The position numbers and the translations under genes were made by a program. A DNA stretch of 64,000 nt, taken from Streptomyces lincolnensis (GTDB taxonomy: Bacteria > Actinomycetota > Actinomycetes > Streptomycetales > Streptomycetaceae). Under the pieces are notes generated by a model. The model had not been told where the DNA came from. It was given only the letters and a program-made list of their open reading frames with translations, and searched no databases. Below, piece by piece: positions 29,352 through 38,363 of this stretch (positions are counted from its first letter, which is position 1; each line of letters opens with the position of its first letter). The stretch covers positions 9,920,001-9,984,000 of the forward strand of contig NZ_CP016438.1 of the NCBI RefSeq assembly GCF_001685355.1. Direction: 5' to 3'.

Positions 29352-30502
29352 CGTGCACTCCTTTCCTCCGGGATGTGCTCCGTCACGGTGTGCAGCGCCG
29401 ACATCAGGGTCCCGCGCCGGACGGGGACGAGCGGGTATCCGCTCCCCCCGGTCACCAACGGGTTGCCCAGCGATTGCAGGAGCACCATGGCCACCTCGTC
29501 GTCGGCGCAGCGGAGATACCCCCGTTTGTTGTCCGTGGACAGCAGCGCTTCCAGCGCCATCGGGTCGATCGCGCCGATCCGCGCCCGGGCCGGCGGCAGC
29601 TCCAGCCGGTCGATGATCCGGTAGTGACTGCGCAGGTCCTCGCCGGTCAGGAAGCCGAGTCGGTGACTGACCTCGGCGGCGACGAGCATGCCCCAGGCCA
29701 CGGCCTCGCCGTGCTTCATGGCGCCGCGCGAGGCGAGTTCCAGGGCGTGGCCCATGGTGTGCCCGTACTCGAAGACGAGTGCCTCCTTGCGCTCGCGCGG
29801 GTCGCGGCCGAGGAAGGGCACCTTCGCCGTCACCCCGATGTCGAAGAGGTGGGGCAGCGCCTCCGTGGTGCGCCCCTCGGACACGGCGGCCAGGGCGTGC
29901 ATCAGCGTGTCCCACTGCTCCGGTATCACCGCGAGCACGTTCTTCACCATCTCCGACAGCCCGGTGCGCAGTTGCTCGGGGGGAACCGTCTCCAGCCAGC
30001 GCAGGTCGCAGGCGATGAGCGAGGGGGCGTAGTACGTCCCGCTCAGGTTCTTCCCGCCGCGCAGGTTGACGGCCTGCTTCACCGACACCACCGAGTCGAA
30101 CGCGGCCACGGGTGTGGTCGGCAGGTGGATCAGCCGGGTGCCGCGAAAGAGCAGTGCAGCGGTCAGTCCGGCCACGTTGCCGACCATTCCACCGCCCATG
30201 CCCACCACGACGGAACCGCGTGTGACGCCCCGGCTGACGGCGAACTCCGCGATGTCTCCGACCAGGGACAGGGTCTTGTTCGACTCGGTCGCCACGACTT
30301 GCACCGTCTCGGTCCTGAGATGCTCCGAGAGGCGGCTGATGACGGGGGCCGCGTGGGAGGCGACCGCGCCGTCCATGACGAACAGGACGGAGTCGGCAGC
30401 GCCGGCACTGGCTGCCACCAGCTCGGCCACGGTGTCCGCACAGTCGATGCCGCACATGTATGGGACGTCGTGCCCGTCCAACGGTATCTGCTGTTTCAAC
30501 AA
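29327..30502 (-). CDS. 2-deoxy-scyllo-inosose synthase (DHQ-synthase superfamily)
   Basis: 391 residues. NAD-binding VVVGMGGGMVGNVAG (98-112) and metal ligands Glu184 (GLSEMVKN), His248 (FEYGHTMGHALE) and His264 (KHGEAVAWGM). The stretches FRGTRLIHLPTT, DSVVSVKQAVNL, DNKRGYL and PLVPVRRGTL fit butirosin BtrC-type DOI synthases rather than AroB or sedoheptulose-7-phosphate cyclases. It turns glucose-6-phosphate into the carbocycle DOI, the first committed step of 2-deoxystreptamine synthesis. Only TTG starts are available (30502 or 30499), directly after an in-frame stop; TTG may keep expression low. It begins 7 nt after the AMP-ligase stop. Confidence 0.9.
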   Translation of the reverse strand: MLKQQIPLDGHDVPYMCGIDCADTVAELVAASAGAADSVLFVMDGAVASHAAPVISRLSEHLRTETVQVVATESNKTLSLVGDIAEFAVSRGVTRGSVVVGMGGGMVGNVAGLTAALLFRGTRLIHLPTTPVAAFDSVVSVKQAVNLRGGKNLSGTYYAPSLIACDLRWLETVPPEQLRTGLSEMVKNVLAVIPEQWDTLMHALAAVSEGRTTEALPHLFDIGVTAKVPFLGRDPRERKEALVFEYGHTMGHALELASRGAMKHGEAVAWGMLVAAEVSHRLGFLTGEDLRSHYRIIDRLELPPARARIGAIDPMALEALLSTDNKRGYLRCADDEVAMVLLQSLGNPLVTGGSGYPLVPVRRGTLMSALHTVTEHIPEERSARWKKSSLS

Positions 30503-30508
30503 GGTCTT

Positions 30509-32122
30509 CTACCCCTTCGATGTCGGCCGTGCGGTGCGGCACCAAGCCGCCAGTTCCTTGCGGTCGGTCTTTCCGTTCTGGGTGCAGGGCAGCTCGCTGA
30601 CCACCTCGACGCGCTGGGGGATCATGTAGTCCGGCAGGGCGTCGCGGCAGTGGGAGAGCAGTACGGCGTCGTCCACGCACCCGTCCGCGCGGTCCGGTAC
30701 GACGACGGCGGCCAGCAGCGGGACGCCGTCCGGATCGTCCACGACGAGGGCGACGGCGTTCGCCACCCCGGGACACGACAGCAGCCGGTGCTCGATCTCC
30801 CGGAGTTCCACGCGGTTGCCGTGGATCTGTACCTGGGAATCGACGCGTCCGCAGAAGTAGAAGTCGCCCCGGTCGTCCCGGTAGGCGAGGTCACCGGTGC
30901 GCAGGACCTTCTGTCCCGTCCAGGGCGCGACCGGATCGGGCACCAAGGCCCTGCGTGTGGCCGGCTCGTCGTCCCAGTAGCCCAGGAACAACGCCGGGCT
31001 GCGGAGATGGAGTTCGCCCGGCATGCCCGCACCCTCCACGGGGCTGCCGTCCTCACCCACCAGCATCAGCTCGGCTCCCGCGTGGGCGGTGCCGATCGGC
31101 AGCCTGCTCTGGCCGTCGGGAAGAGGGCTGGGGACCTCGGCGAAGGAGCACGCCATCGACTCGGTGCTGCCATAGCAGTTGGTCAGGCGCGCCTTGGGGA
31201 GCAGTTCCTGCAACCGCCGTACCTCGTGCGCAGGGAACTCCTCCCCGCAGAACAGCACTCCGCGGATCTGCCGCAGCTCGGCCAGCATGGCGGGTTCCCT
31301 CAGCAGAGGCTGGCGCCAGACGGACGGCACGCCGTTGACCTGGGTGGCGGCCGTCTCGGCCAGGACGCGCAGGAACCGCCGCGGCCAGGGCAGCAACGCG
31401 CGCGGCACCGGCACGACGGCCGCGCCGCTGCCGAGCGCCAGGCCGATGTCCAGCAGGGAGAAGTCGAACTGCAGGGGAGAGGTCGTGGCCACCCGGTCGG
31501 TGGCCTCCACCAGGTCGCATCCGAGCATGCCCCGATAGAAGGCGACGACGCCCCGATGGCTCATCACGACGCCCTTGGGGTGGCCGGTCGTGCCGGACGT
31601 GAAGATGACATAGGCAGGATCGGTCTCGACCCCGAGCCGCCATCCGCCGCCGCCCCGGCCCGTCGCGGGCCGGGGCTCGAACCGTATGCCGTCCGGTCCG
31701 AACACACCTGAGGCGACCTGAGGCGACCTGTGACCGGGCGGCGGGTCTTCGGCTCGCAGGTGCAGGGCCGGCCGGACGGTTCCGGTGATCCACTCCAGCC
31801 GGTGCGCGGGGGTGCGTGGGCCGACGGGTACGAAGGCCGCGCCGAGCGACGAGCAGGCGATGAGCATCGCGATCGCCGGGTACGAGGTGTCGGACTGCAG
31901 GATCACCCGGTCGCCCACCCGCAGCCCCGCACCCGCCAGGGCATCCGCGTACTCCTCGGCCAGGCGCGCCAGCTGGCGGTAGCTCGTCGTGCGGATGTCG
32001 CCCGGGCCCGCGTACTCGACGACGGCGGGCCGGTCGGGGCCGGTGCGCACGGCCGCCAGCAGGAACTCGTGCAGCCGCTCACCCGCGGGGTGCGGCACTT
32101 GCTGGGAACTGACGTCTGCCAC
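30509..32122 (-). CDS. AMP-forming acyl/amino-acid ligase
   Basis: 537 residues, ANL superfamily. Motifs YVIFTSGTTGHPKGV, NCYGSTES, LRTGDLAYRD, GNRVELREIE and the C-terminal lysine in QNGKTDRKE. The substrate pocket segment QFDFSLLDIG keeps an Asp as in amino-acid adenylating domains. It likely loads an acid onto ACP1 or ACP2. GTG 32122 with GGAG upstream. It is sandwiched between a BtrH-like protein and the DOI synthase with very short gaps. A ten-base unit is tandemly repeated within the gene near 31715, in frame terms harmless. Confidence 0.88.
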   Translation of the reverse strand: MADVSSQQVPHPAGERLHEFLLAAVRTGPDRPAVVEYAGPGDIRTTSYRQLARLAEEYADALAGAGLRVGDRVILQSDTSYPAIAMLIACSSLGAAFVPVGPRTPAHRLEWITGTVRPALHLRAEDPPPGHRSPQVASGVFGPDGIRFEPRPATGRGGGGWRLGVETDPAYVIFTSGTTGHPKGVVMSHRGVVAFYRGMLGCDLVEATDRVATTSPLQFDFSLLDIGLALGSGAAVVPVPRALLPWPRRFLRVLAETAATQVNGVPSVWRQPLLREPAMLAELRQIRGVLFCGEEFPAHEVRRLQELLPKARLTNCYGSTESMACSFAEVPSPLPDGQSRLPIGTAHAGAELMLVGEDGSPVEGAGMPGELHLRSPALFLGYWDDEPATRRALVPDPVAPWTGQKVLRTGDLAYRDDRGDFYFCGRVDSQVQIHGNRVELREIEHRLLSCPGVANAVALVVDDPDGVPLLAAVVVPDRADGCVDDAVLLSHCRDALPDYMIPQRVEVVSELPCTQNGKTDRKELAAWCRTARPTSKG

Positions 32123-32147
32123 GGTCTGTCTCCGTCGTCATGGGCCG

Positions 32148-33128
32148 TCACGGGTGGGACACCGCACGGCGTGTCGTCGCCTCGATCAGGTTGTCGAAGG
32201 CACGCGCCACCACGTCGGGGCGTGCCCGGCCGCGGGCCGCCGACAGCGCGGCGAAGCGGAGGGCCCGGGGCAGTTCGGCCCAGCCGCGGTCCGTAGCGGG
32301 GTCCTCGGGCACGAGCTCCGCGGCGGACAGCACGGCCGCGCGGTGGCGCAGATGCCGGGAGGCGGCCCAAAGGTCGTCCGCGTGCACGGTCAGCGCCCGT
32401 ACGTCCTCGGGCAGCCGCTCGGACAGGTAGCCCAGCACCTCCGCCGGATCCGTCAGCCAAGTGCCCGGCCCGGGCGACTCGGTGAGCCGGGTGCCCGGAC
32501 CTGGAGGCCGCGCGGTCCGCTCCTGCCGCACCAACCACCGGTAGTGCGCCGGCGACGGCAGTGACACCGGGACACCGAAGGCGTGCACGTCACGCAGCAC
32601 CACCTCCGGCGGCGCGTCGCGGACGGGGGTCAGCACGTCACGCAGCTCGGCGTCGGTGAGCCGGGCCGTGCGCGGCCGGTGCTCTCCCTCGGGGAGAAGG
32701 GCGGAGAAATGATCGGCCAGCCGCCACCGGCCGTCCGCACGGCCTTCCAGCAGGCACCAGTGGGGCACGGCCGTCCTGCCGAACTGCGGCGACCAGGGCA
32801 TCATGCGGGTGTTCCCGACGGCCAGCACCGAGCCGTGCGCGGCGATCTCCTCGGCCAGCCGGGAACGGGCGTCGCGCCAGTCGGCGCTGCTGCGATAGGC
32901 CAGTTCCCAGCCGCCGCCGTCCGCGTCGCCGCCGCCCGCGTCGTCTCCGTCGAACCGCCTGTGGTGCGAGAAGGCGAGAAGCCCGTCGGGGAGATCCGTG
33001 CGCACCGCGAGGCGGACCGCGTCGGCGAGACGCCGGGCGGCGCCGGGGGTACCGCGGTCGAGATAGGCCACCAGGTTCGTGGTGTAGCAGCTCAGTTCGG
33101 GAACGGCGCCGCTCGCGACTGCGGCCAT
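32148..33128 (-). CDS. BtrH-like papain-fold acyltransferase candidate A
   Basis: 326 residues, no firm family. N-terminal Cys14 (ELSCYTTNLVAYL), then AVGNTRMMPWSPQFG, His123 in VPHWCLLEG and Asp139 in RLADHFS form a Cys-His-Asp order like cysteine-protease-fold proteins. The protein at 34604-35473 has the same layout. The butirosin acyltransferase BtrH moves an acyl group from a carrier protein to the aminoglycoside with such a fold; I infer the same role here. Two near-identical GPGTRLT/GPGTWLT units sit around residue 205. ATG 33128 follows GGAAGGAG. Could instead be a peptidase-like or structural protein. Confidence 0.5.
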   Translation of the reverse strand: MAAVASGAVPELSCYTTNLVAYLDRGTPGAARRLADAVRLAVRTDLPDGLLAFSHHRRFDGDDAGGGDADGGGWELAYRSSADWRDARSRLAEEIAAHGSVLAVGNTRMMPWSPQFGRTAVPHWCLLEGRADGRWRLADHFSALLPEGEHRPRTARLTDAELRDVLTPVRDAPPEVVLRDVHAFGVPVSLPSPAHYRWLVRQERTARPPGPGTRLTESPGPGTWLTDPAEVLGYLSERLPEDVRALTVHADDLWAASRHLRHRAAVLSAAELVPEDPATDRGWAELPRALRFAALSAARGRARPDVVARAFDNLIEATTRRAVSHP

Positions 33129-33143
33129 GGTCGCTCCTTCCGC

Positions 33144-34304
33144 TCAGTCGGCGAGTTCCGCCAGTACGGTGTCGGCGGCGTCCCCGACCACCGACAGCAT
33201 CAGCTCCCTGGTGCCGCCGCCTATGCCGAACAGCGCGGCCTGCGCCCGCAGGTGCTGGATCCCCCCGGCGGCGAACCCCTCCGCGCCCTGGAGCTGGGCG
33301 CACTCGGCGAGCACGCGTTCCACGGTGGCGGCGGCGCTGCTCTTGAGGAGCGCCGCCGCCGTGGTGTCGTGGTGGACGGCGACGCGGTCGCCGAGCTCGG
33401 CGGTGAGCGCCCGCAGCTGCCGCACCAGGACCAGTGCGTCGGCGAAGCGCTGCCGCACGCCCTCCAGGTGCCACAGGGAGCCGTCGCCGTAGGGGCGGGC
33501 CGCCAGGCGCCTCTTGGTGTCCGCGAGGACGCGCCGGCACAGCGCCACCCCCCACAGCGCGCCGGCCAGTCGTTCGACCGCGATGTGTTCCGCGAACGAG
33601 GCGAGAGCCATCCCGGGACGGCCCACGACCTGGCTGCGGGGGAGTCGCACCCGGTCCAGCCGGATGTGACCGGTGCCCGAGCCGTCGAACAGCTCCGTGT
33701 CCGCGGCTTCCACGGTCACTCCGGCCGCGGCCACCGGCACCAGCACCCACGTGAAGCTGGTGAAGTGGCGGCCCGGCCGGTGCCGGGCGAGCACCAGGGC
33801 GGCGTCGCACTGGGTGGCGTTGGTGATCCAGCGTTTGGTCCCGGTGACCTCGATCTCCTCCGCGTCCAGCCGCAGTGTGGTGGACAGCGCCGCAAGGTCG
33901 GACCCCGTCGCCTCGTCCGTCGCGCCGAAAGCCACGACGGCCTCACCGGCGACTGCCCCGGCGGCCATGTCGCGGGCCGGTCCGGGCGCCGCCGCGGCGG
34001 CCAGCAGCGGCAGGGACGAGGCGATCTGGACGCAGACGGCCAGGGTCGAGCCGATGCCCACGTGGGCGTCCACCGCGGCCAGCAGGGCACCGAGTCGTGC
34101 GCGGTCGACGCCGGCCGCCGGGGACTGGGCGCGGTAGGTCTCGCCCAGCACTCCGGCCGAGCCGAGGCCGGCCCAGACCTGCCGGCCCGTGGCGTGCCGC
34201 CCCATCGAGCCGAGCACGTCCGCGCACCGCGCGGAGAACTCCCCTGCCGGGGCGGCGGCCGACGTGCTCCGTGCCCCGGTGGCCTCCCGGGCCGGCGCGG
34301 TCAC
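33144..34304 (-). CDS. Acyl-CoA/acyl-ACP dehydrogenase family flavoprotein
   Basis: 386 residues from GTG 34304, which overlaps the ACP2 stop (GTGA). FAD-binding middle strand AFGATDEATGSD, TGTKRWITNA, helix AVERLAGALWG and the C-terminal LQGAEGFAAGGIQHLRAQAAL are typical. It would desaturate (alpha,beta) or otherwise oxidise an acyl or aminoacyl group. Direct coupling to ACP2 suggests that the substrate is ACP-bound, as in proline/acyl-carrier oxidases of natural-product pathways. A second family member is fused to an ACP at 38363-39820. Confidence 0.85.
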   Translation of the reverse strand: MTAPAREATGARSTSAAAPAGEFSARCADVLGSMGRHATGRQVWAGLGSAGVLGETYRAQSPAAGVDRARLGALLAAVDAHVGIGSTLAVCVQIASSLPLLAAAAAPGPARDMAAGAVAGEAVVAFGATDEATGSDLAALSTTLRLDAEEIEVTGTKRWITNATQCDAALVLARHRPGRHFTSFTWVLVPVAAAGVTVEAADTELFDGSGTGHIRLDRVRLPRSQVVGRPGMALASFAEHIAVERLAGALWGVALCRRVLADTKRRLAARPYGDGSLWHLEGVRQRFADALVLVRQLRALTAELGDRVAVHHDTTAAALLKSSAAATVERVLAECAQLQGAEGFAAGGIQHLRAQAALFGIGGGTRELMLSVVGDAADTVLAELAD

Positions 34305-34582
34305 GTGCCGCTGCCGGCGGTCTCGGCGGTTCCGGCCGCCCCGGCGGCCGTCCGTGCCGCGTTCAACGCCTGCCACAGACTGCCCGCGGTGGCGAAGGTG
34401 GCGTCGTTGAGGTCCTCGTCCGGCAGGGAGGCCCCGAAGGTGTCCTCGAGGGCGAAGAGCAGGTCGATCGAGCGCATCGAGTCCAGGCCGAGCTCCCGCA
34501 GCGACGAACTCGCGGTCAGCGTCCGGCCGTTCAGGAAAGGCAGGTGGCTCGACACCACCTCGACGAACTCCCGGTCCATCAT
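34301..34582 (-). CDS. Acyl carrier protein 2
   Basis: 93 residues. Phosphopantetheine serine at 35 in ELGLDSMRSIDLL. A short Ala/Gly/Thr-rich tail follows the carrier fold. ATG 34582 follows GGAAGGAGCCCC. Its end is coupled to the acyl-CoA dehydrogenase and its start lies 21 nt after the stop of BtrH-like protein B, giving a compact carrier-dehydrogenase-acyltransferase unit. Confidence 0.88.
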   Translation of the reverse strand: MMDREFVEVVSSHLPFLNGRTLTASSSLRELGLDSMRSIDLLFALEDTFGASLPDEDLNDATFATAGSLWQALNAARTAAGAAGTAETAGSGT

Positions 34583-34603
34583 GGGGCTCCTTCCACGGGC
34601 GAC

Positions 34604-35473
34604 TTACGGATGGGCGACGGCGGAGGGTGTCAGGCGGAACACGTCTTGGTCGGCGGCGAGAGCGTCGGCCAGGCGGGCGAGGAGGCCGTGGAGGTCCACG
34701 GGTCCGCGTCGCAGGCGTCGCAGGCTGATGAAGGCGTGCGCCGCGAGGTCGTCCCAGCGCCTGAGGTGTTCCCGTACCCGGGAGTTGTCCTCCGTCTGCT
34801 CGCGCTGGGCACGGAACGCGGCGTGCAGTCGGCGGGAGCGCGTCAGCAGCCAGGTCTCGACCGTCAGTTGTTCGACCGCCCGGTGCTGGTCGGGACAGTG
34901 TTCGAAGGCGGCCAGGTATGTCGTCGGATCGCCGAGCTCCAGCGTGGGTCCTAGGGCCGACGGGCCGTCCGCAGCGGGACGGATCACTCTCGCGTAGCGG
35001 ACGGCGGGCAGTTCCTCCCACCTCGTCCGGAACTGGCCCGGAACGGCGGTGCCCCACCGTGTCTCGTTGCGGTAGGCGTCCGTGACCACGGCCTCCCGGT
35101 CACCTCGCTCCACCAGGAAGCTGTGGAGCATGTGCTGCTTGCCCGCGTACGGCAGCCAGGGCATGTCGTAGGCGTCCCCGACGGCGTACACGGAGCCGTT
35201 GTCCGCGAGCGCGGCGATGTCCGGACCCGCGAGGTCGTCCGCCGTCCTGGTCACGACCAGCCCGAGCCGGGCACAGGCGTCCTCGATCTGCTCGCCCGGG
35301 AGCGGTTCGACCGAGGGAAGTTCGTCGGGACGTGCGCGCGGCCGGAACCGCAGTGCGGCCCCCAGCGCCAGATGCGTACGGGGACCGTGCCACCGGTCGG
35401 CCGGCACGGCGAGGTTGACCTGGATGCAGTCGAGCAGTTCGGTTCGCACGGACTCCGGAATTGCCGTCCTCAT
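34604..35473 (-). CDS. BtrH-like papain-fold acyltransferase candidate B
   Basis: 289 residues. Cys16 in LLDCIQVNLAVP, a LALGAALRFRP segment, VYAVGDAYDMPWLPYAG, His117 in MLHSFLVERG and Asp132 match the order seen in protein A (32148-33128). The opening resembles the BtrH_N family (Cys followed by a leading helix and a Gly-x-x-x-x-F turn). Predicted to move an ACP-bound acyl group onto an amine or hydroxyl of the aminocyclitol product. ATG 35473 follows GGAGG and is preferred over GTG 35485. It opens the long leftward operon; divergent from KamA with about 230 nt between. Confidence 0.5.
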   Translation of the reverse strand: MRTAIPESVRTELLDCIQVNLAVPADRWHGPRTHLALGAALRFRPRARPDELPSVEPLPGEQIEDACARLGLVVTRTADDLAGPDIAALADNGSVYAVGDAYDMPWLPYAGKQHMLHSFLVERGDREAVVTDAYRNETRWGTAVPGQFRTRWEELPAVRYARVIRPAADGPSALGPTLELGDPTTYLAAFEHCPDQHRAVEQLTVETWLLTRSRRLHAAFRAQREQTEDNSRVREHLRRWDDLAAHAFISLRRLRRGPVDLHGLLARLADALAADQDVFRLTPSAVAHP

Positions 35474-35703
35474 AGGACCCTCCACCCTTTAGGTCACGGG
35501 AATGCTTCAAAGGCGCGGAAGCGGCGTTCCTCACCCTATGACCGGACGGGCGGCGAGGGTCAAGGGAGATGTCGAGGGACCCCATAAGACCCATCTATAG
35601 GGCGATACCGGCCGGTTTCCCGAGGTGCCGAGTTCGGGGATACCGTGGCGGCTGCTCCTTGTCCCGTTGCGGCTCCACTTTCCAGACATCGGAGGATGGT
35701 CGC

Positions 35704-37086
35704 ATGACTCTTCTGCTCGACAGCCCGGCAGAGGCGAGCCGTTTCCGTGCCTGGGGGCCACGGCATCTGGACAGAATCGCCGAACGATTCGGAATGGACC
35801 CGCAGTTGCGGGAATCCATTCGTCTCGCCGCCCGAGTGCTGCCGTTCCGGGTCAACGACTACGTCCTCACGCGTCTCATCGAGTGGGACCGGGCCCCGGA
35901 CGATCCGATGTTCCAACTCGTCTTCCCGCAGAGCGACATGCTGCGCGACAACGAACGTCACAGGCTTGCGCGACTGATCGCGGCCAACGCCTCCGAATCC
36001 GTCATACGCGACGCCGTGGCCGGAATCAGGGCCGGTCTGAACCCGCACCCCTCGGGGCAGCAGGAGTTTAATGTGCCGAGCCTCGACGGCCGGCGGCTTC
36101 CCGGTTTGCAGCACAAATACCGGGAGACGGTTCTCTATTTTCCCGGCCAGGGTCAGACCTGCCATTCCTACTGCACCTACTGCTTTCGCTGGGCCCAGTT
36201 CATCGGAGACCAGGATCTACGGTTCGCCACTCCCGGCCCGGATGACCTGGTCGCCTATCTGCGTCGGCATCCGGAGGTGAGCGACGTCCTGGTCACCGGA
36301 GGAGACCCGCTCGTGATGTCGGCTGACCGGCTGCGACAACACGTGGAGCCCCTGCTCGGTGTCCCAAGCGTCCGGACCATCCGAATCGGCACCAAAGCGG
36401 TGGCCTACTGGCCGCAGCGGTTCGTCACGGACCGGGACGCCGACACCACCCTCCGGCTGTTCGAGGAGGTGACCTCGACGGGCCGTCAGTTGGCCGTGAT
36501 GGCCCACTTCAGCCACCCCCGGGAGATCGGCACCGACCTCGCCCGCACGGCCGTCGCGCGCATCCGCTCCACCGGGGCCTCCTTGTACTGCCAGGCCCCG
36601 TTGATCGCCCATGTCAACGACGACGCCGCGGTGTGGGCCGAGTTGTGGCGGGCCGAATCGGCGATGGGAGCCGTTCCGTACTACCTGTTCGTCGAACGCG
36701 ACACCGGCCCGCACGGCTATTTCCGCGTGCCGCTGTCCCGCGCGGTGGACCTCTTCCACGATGCCTACCGTCGACTCCCCGGACTGGCCCGTACAGTCCG
36801 CGGCCCCGTCATGTCCGCCACCCCGGGAAAGGTGGTCGTCGACGGTGTCCAGGACGAACCGACGGGACGCTACTTCCAGCTGCGTCTCCTGCAGGCGCGT
36901 GACCCGGCACTCGTCGGCAGGCCGTTCCGGGCCCGGTACTCGCCTTCCGCCTACTGGCTCACGGACCTCGTCCTCGATCCGGCGACCCCGGGCGACCTCG
37001 TGCGGGCGCTGCGCGTGGGAGGGGCGGACGTCCCAGGCGCCGAGCGGGGCGTGATGACCGCCCACGCGCAAGGGGAACAGCGGTGA
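35704..37086 (+). CDS. KamA-family radical SAM aminomutase, non-lysine type
   Basis: 460 residues. Radical SAM cluster motif CHSYCTYC (Cys153, 157, 160), SAM-binding TGGDPLV, and the PLP lysine Lys376 in SATPGK. KamA moves an amino group from C2 to C3 of an amino acid. By remembered alignment to clostridial lysine 2,3-aminomutase, the two aspartates that hold the lysine side-chain amine are Arg332 (in VERDTG) and Ser371 here. In glutamate 2,3-aminomutase these are Lys and Asn. An acidic or neutral amino acid is therefore more likely than lysine. ATG 35704 follows GGAGG. First gene of a coupled three-gene operon. Confidence 0.85.
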   Translation: MTLLLDSPAEASRFRAWGPRHLDRIAERFGMDPQLRESIRLAARVLPFRVNDYVLTRLIEWDRAPDDPMFQLVFPQSDMLRDNERHRLARLIAANASESVIRDAVAGIRAGLNPHPSGQQEFNVPSLDGRRLPGLQHKYRETVLYFPGQGQTCHSYCTYCFRWAQFIGDQDLRFATPGPDDLVAYLRRHPEVSDVLVTGGDPLVMSADRLRQHVEPLLGVPSVRTIRIGTKAVAYWPQRFVTDRDADTTLRLFEEVTSTGRQLAVMAHFSHPREIGTDLARTAVARIRSTGASLYCQAPLIAHVNDDAAVWAELWRAESAMGAVPYYLFVERDTGPHGYFRVPLSRAVDLFHDAYRRLPGLARTVRGPVMSATPGKVVVDGVQDEPTGRYFQLRLLQARDPALVGRPFRARYSPSAYWLTDLVLDPATPGDLVRALRVGGADVPGAERGVMTAHAQGEQR

Positions 37087-38363
37087 GCCGGGGCAGGGCC
37101 GTGTCGCCGAACCTGGCCCTCAACGAACTCGTAGCCCGGTCCGGCCGAGGCGACCGGCCCCTGGTCCACCTGGGGTTCGGCGAGGCGCGGCTGCCCGTGC
37201 TCGCCTCCCTCCGGGCGCGGTTGGCCGCCGGCGCGCGGCACCACGGTTACGGTCCCGTCGCCGGTTCGCCCGCGGCCAGGGCCGCGGTGGCCGGCTACTT
37301 CACCCGGCGCGGCATCCCTACCACCCCCGGCCAGATCGTGGTCGGGCCGGGCAGCAAACCCCTGCTGATGGCACTGCACCTGGCTGTCCCGGGCGATGTC
37401 GTCCTGCCCGTGCCGTGCTGGAACTCCTACCCCGCACAGGCGGACATGGCCGGCAGGAAGGTGATCGGGGTCCCGATTCCCGCCGAGTACGGAGGAGTCC
37501 CGGATCCGCTCGCCCTCAGGGACCGGATCCGGGCGGCCCGAGTCGCCGGACACGACCCCCGGATCCTGATCCTCACGCTCCCGGACAACCCGACGGGCAC
37601 ATTCGCGCCACGAGAGGCCGTCCGGAGTGTGTGTGGCGTCGCGGAGGATGAGGACCTGCTCGTCGTCTCCGACGAGATCTACCGGGACACCGTGCACGAC
37701 CCGGCCCACCGCCTGTTCAGTCCCGCCGAAGTGATTCCCGAGCGCACCATCGTCACCACAGGACTCTCCAAGAGTCTTGCCATCGGCGGCTGGCGCATCG
37801 GGGCGGCTCGCTTCCCCGAGGGGCCACGGGGCCGGCGGGTCCGGGACACGGTGGTGGCCGTCGCGAGCGACGTGTGGTCCTCCCTGGCCGGGCCGATGCA
37901 GGAGGTCGCCGAGTACGCCTTCGGCGATCCGCCCGAGATACGGCGCCGACTGCGCGACTCCGCACGTCTGCACGGCGCGGTGGCCCGCGAGGTCCACGCG
38001 CTGATGGTGCGCGCCGGGGCCCTCTGCCGGCCCCCGACCGGGGCCTTCTACGTGTACCCGGATCTCGAACCGCTGCGTCCCCGCCTCGCCCGGCGCGGTG
38101 TCACGGACTCGGACACGCTCCGGCGTCATCTCTTCGACCGGTACGGCCTCGTGGTCCTCGCCGGTCACCATCTCGGCGACCACCCGGAAGCGCTGCGCTT
38201 CAAGGCGGCGACCAGCATGTTGTACGGGGAGACGGAGGAGGAGCAGGAGGAGGCGCTGTCAGCCGCGGATCCCCTGCGCCTTCCGCACATCAGCGGCATC
38301 CTCACCCGGATCGAGGAGAGCTTCGCCGACCTGAACCCGGCACATGACGAGAGGACCGGCTGA
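37083..38363 (+). CDS. Class I/II PLP aminotransferase
   Basis: 426 residues. Fold type I with HHGYGPVAGSPAAR, LPDNPTGTF, VVSDEIYRD and the PLP lysine in TTGLSKSLAIGGWRIG; a conserved Arg near the end (LRFKAATSML region) would hold the carboxylate. GTG overlaps the KamA stop (GTGA) and its stop overlaps the next ATG, so it is made with KamA and the ACP-dehydrogenase fusion. It may make or consume the amino acid handled by KamA, or transaminate a keto intermediate. Confidence 0.87.
   Translation: MSRGRAVSPNLALNELVARSGRGDRPLVHLGFGEARLPVLASLRARLAAGARHHGYGPVAGSPAARAAVAGYFTRRGIPTTPGQIVVGPGSKPLLMALHLAVPGDVVLPVPCWNSYPAQADMAGRKVIGVPIPAEYGGVPDPLALRDRIRAARVAGHDPRILILTLPDNPTGTFAPREAVRSVCGVAEDEDLLVVSDEIYRDTVHDPAHRLFSPAEVIPERTIVTTGLSKSLAIGGWRIGAARFPEGPRGRRVRDTVVAVASDVWSSLAGPMQEVAEYAFGDPPEIRRRLRDSARLHGAVAREVHALMVRAGALCRPPTGAFYVYPDLEPLRPRLARRGVTDSDTLRRHLFDRYGLVVLAGHHLGDHPEALRFKAATSMLYGETEEEQEEALSAADPLRLPHISGILTRIEESFADLNPAHDERTG

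Noticed and set aside
29327..30502. Primary-metabolism dehydroquinate synthase or valiolone-type cyclase
   Set aside because: Motif blocks such as SVKQAVNL and DNKRGYL and the neighbouring DOI-type aminotransferase favour DOI synthase.
31700..31735. Tandem repeat of a ten-base unit inside the AMP-ligase gene
   Set aside because: Only two full copies plus a partial one, the reading frame is kept, and it does not touch a core motif; most likely a small slippage event.
35704..37086. Straightforward lysine 2,3-aminomutase (beta-lysine antibiotic)
   Set aside because: The side-chain binding aspartates appear replaced and no streptothricin- or viomycin-type NRPS genes accompany it.
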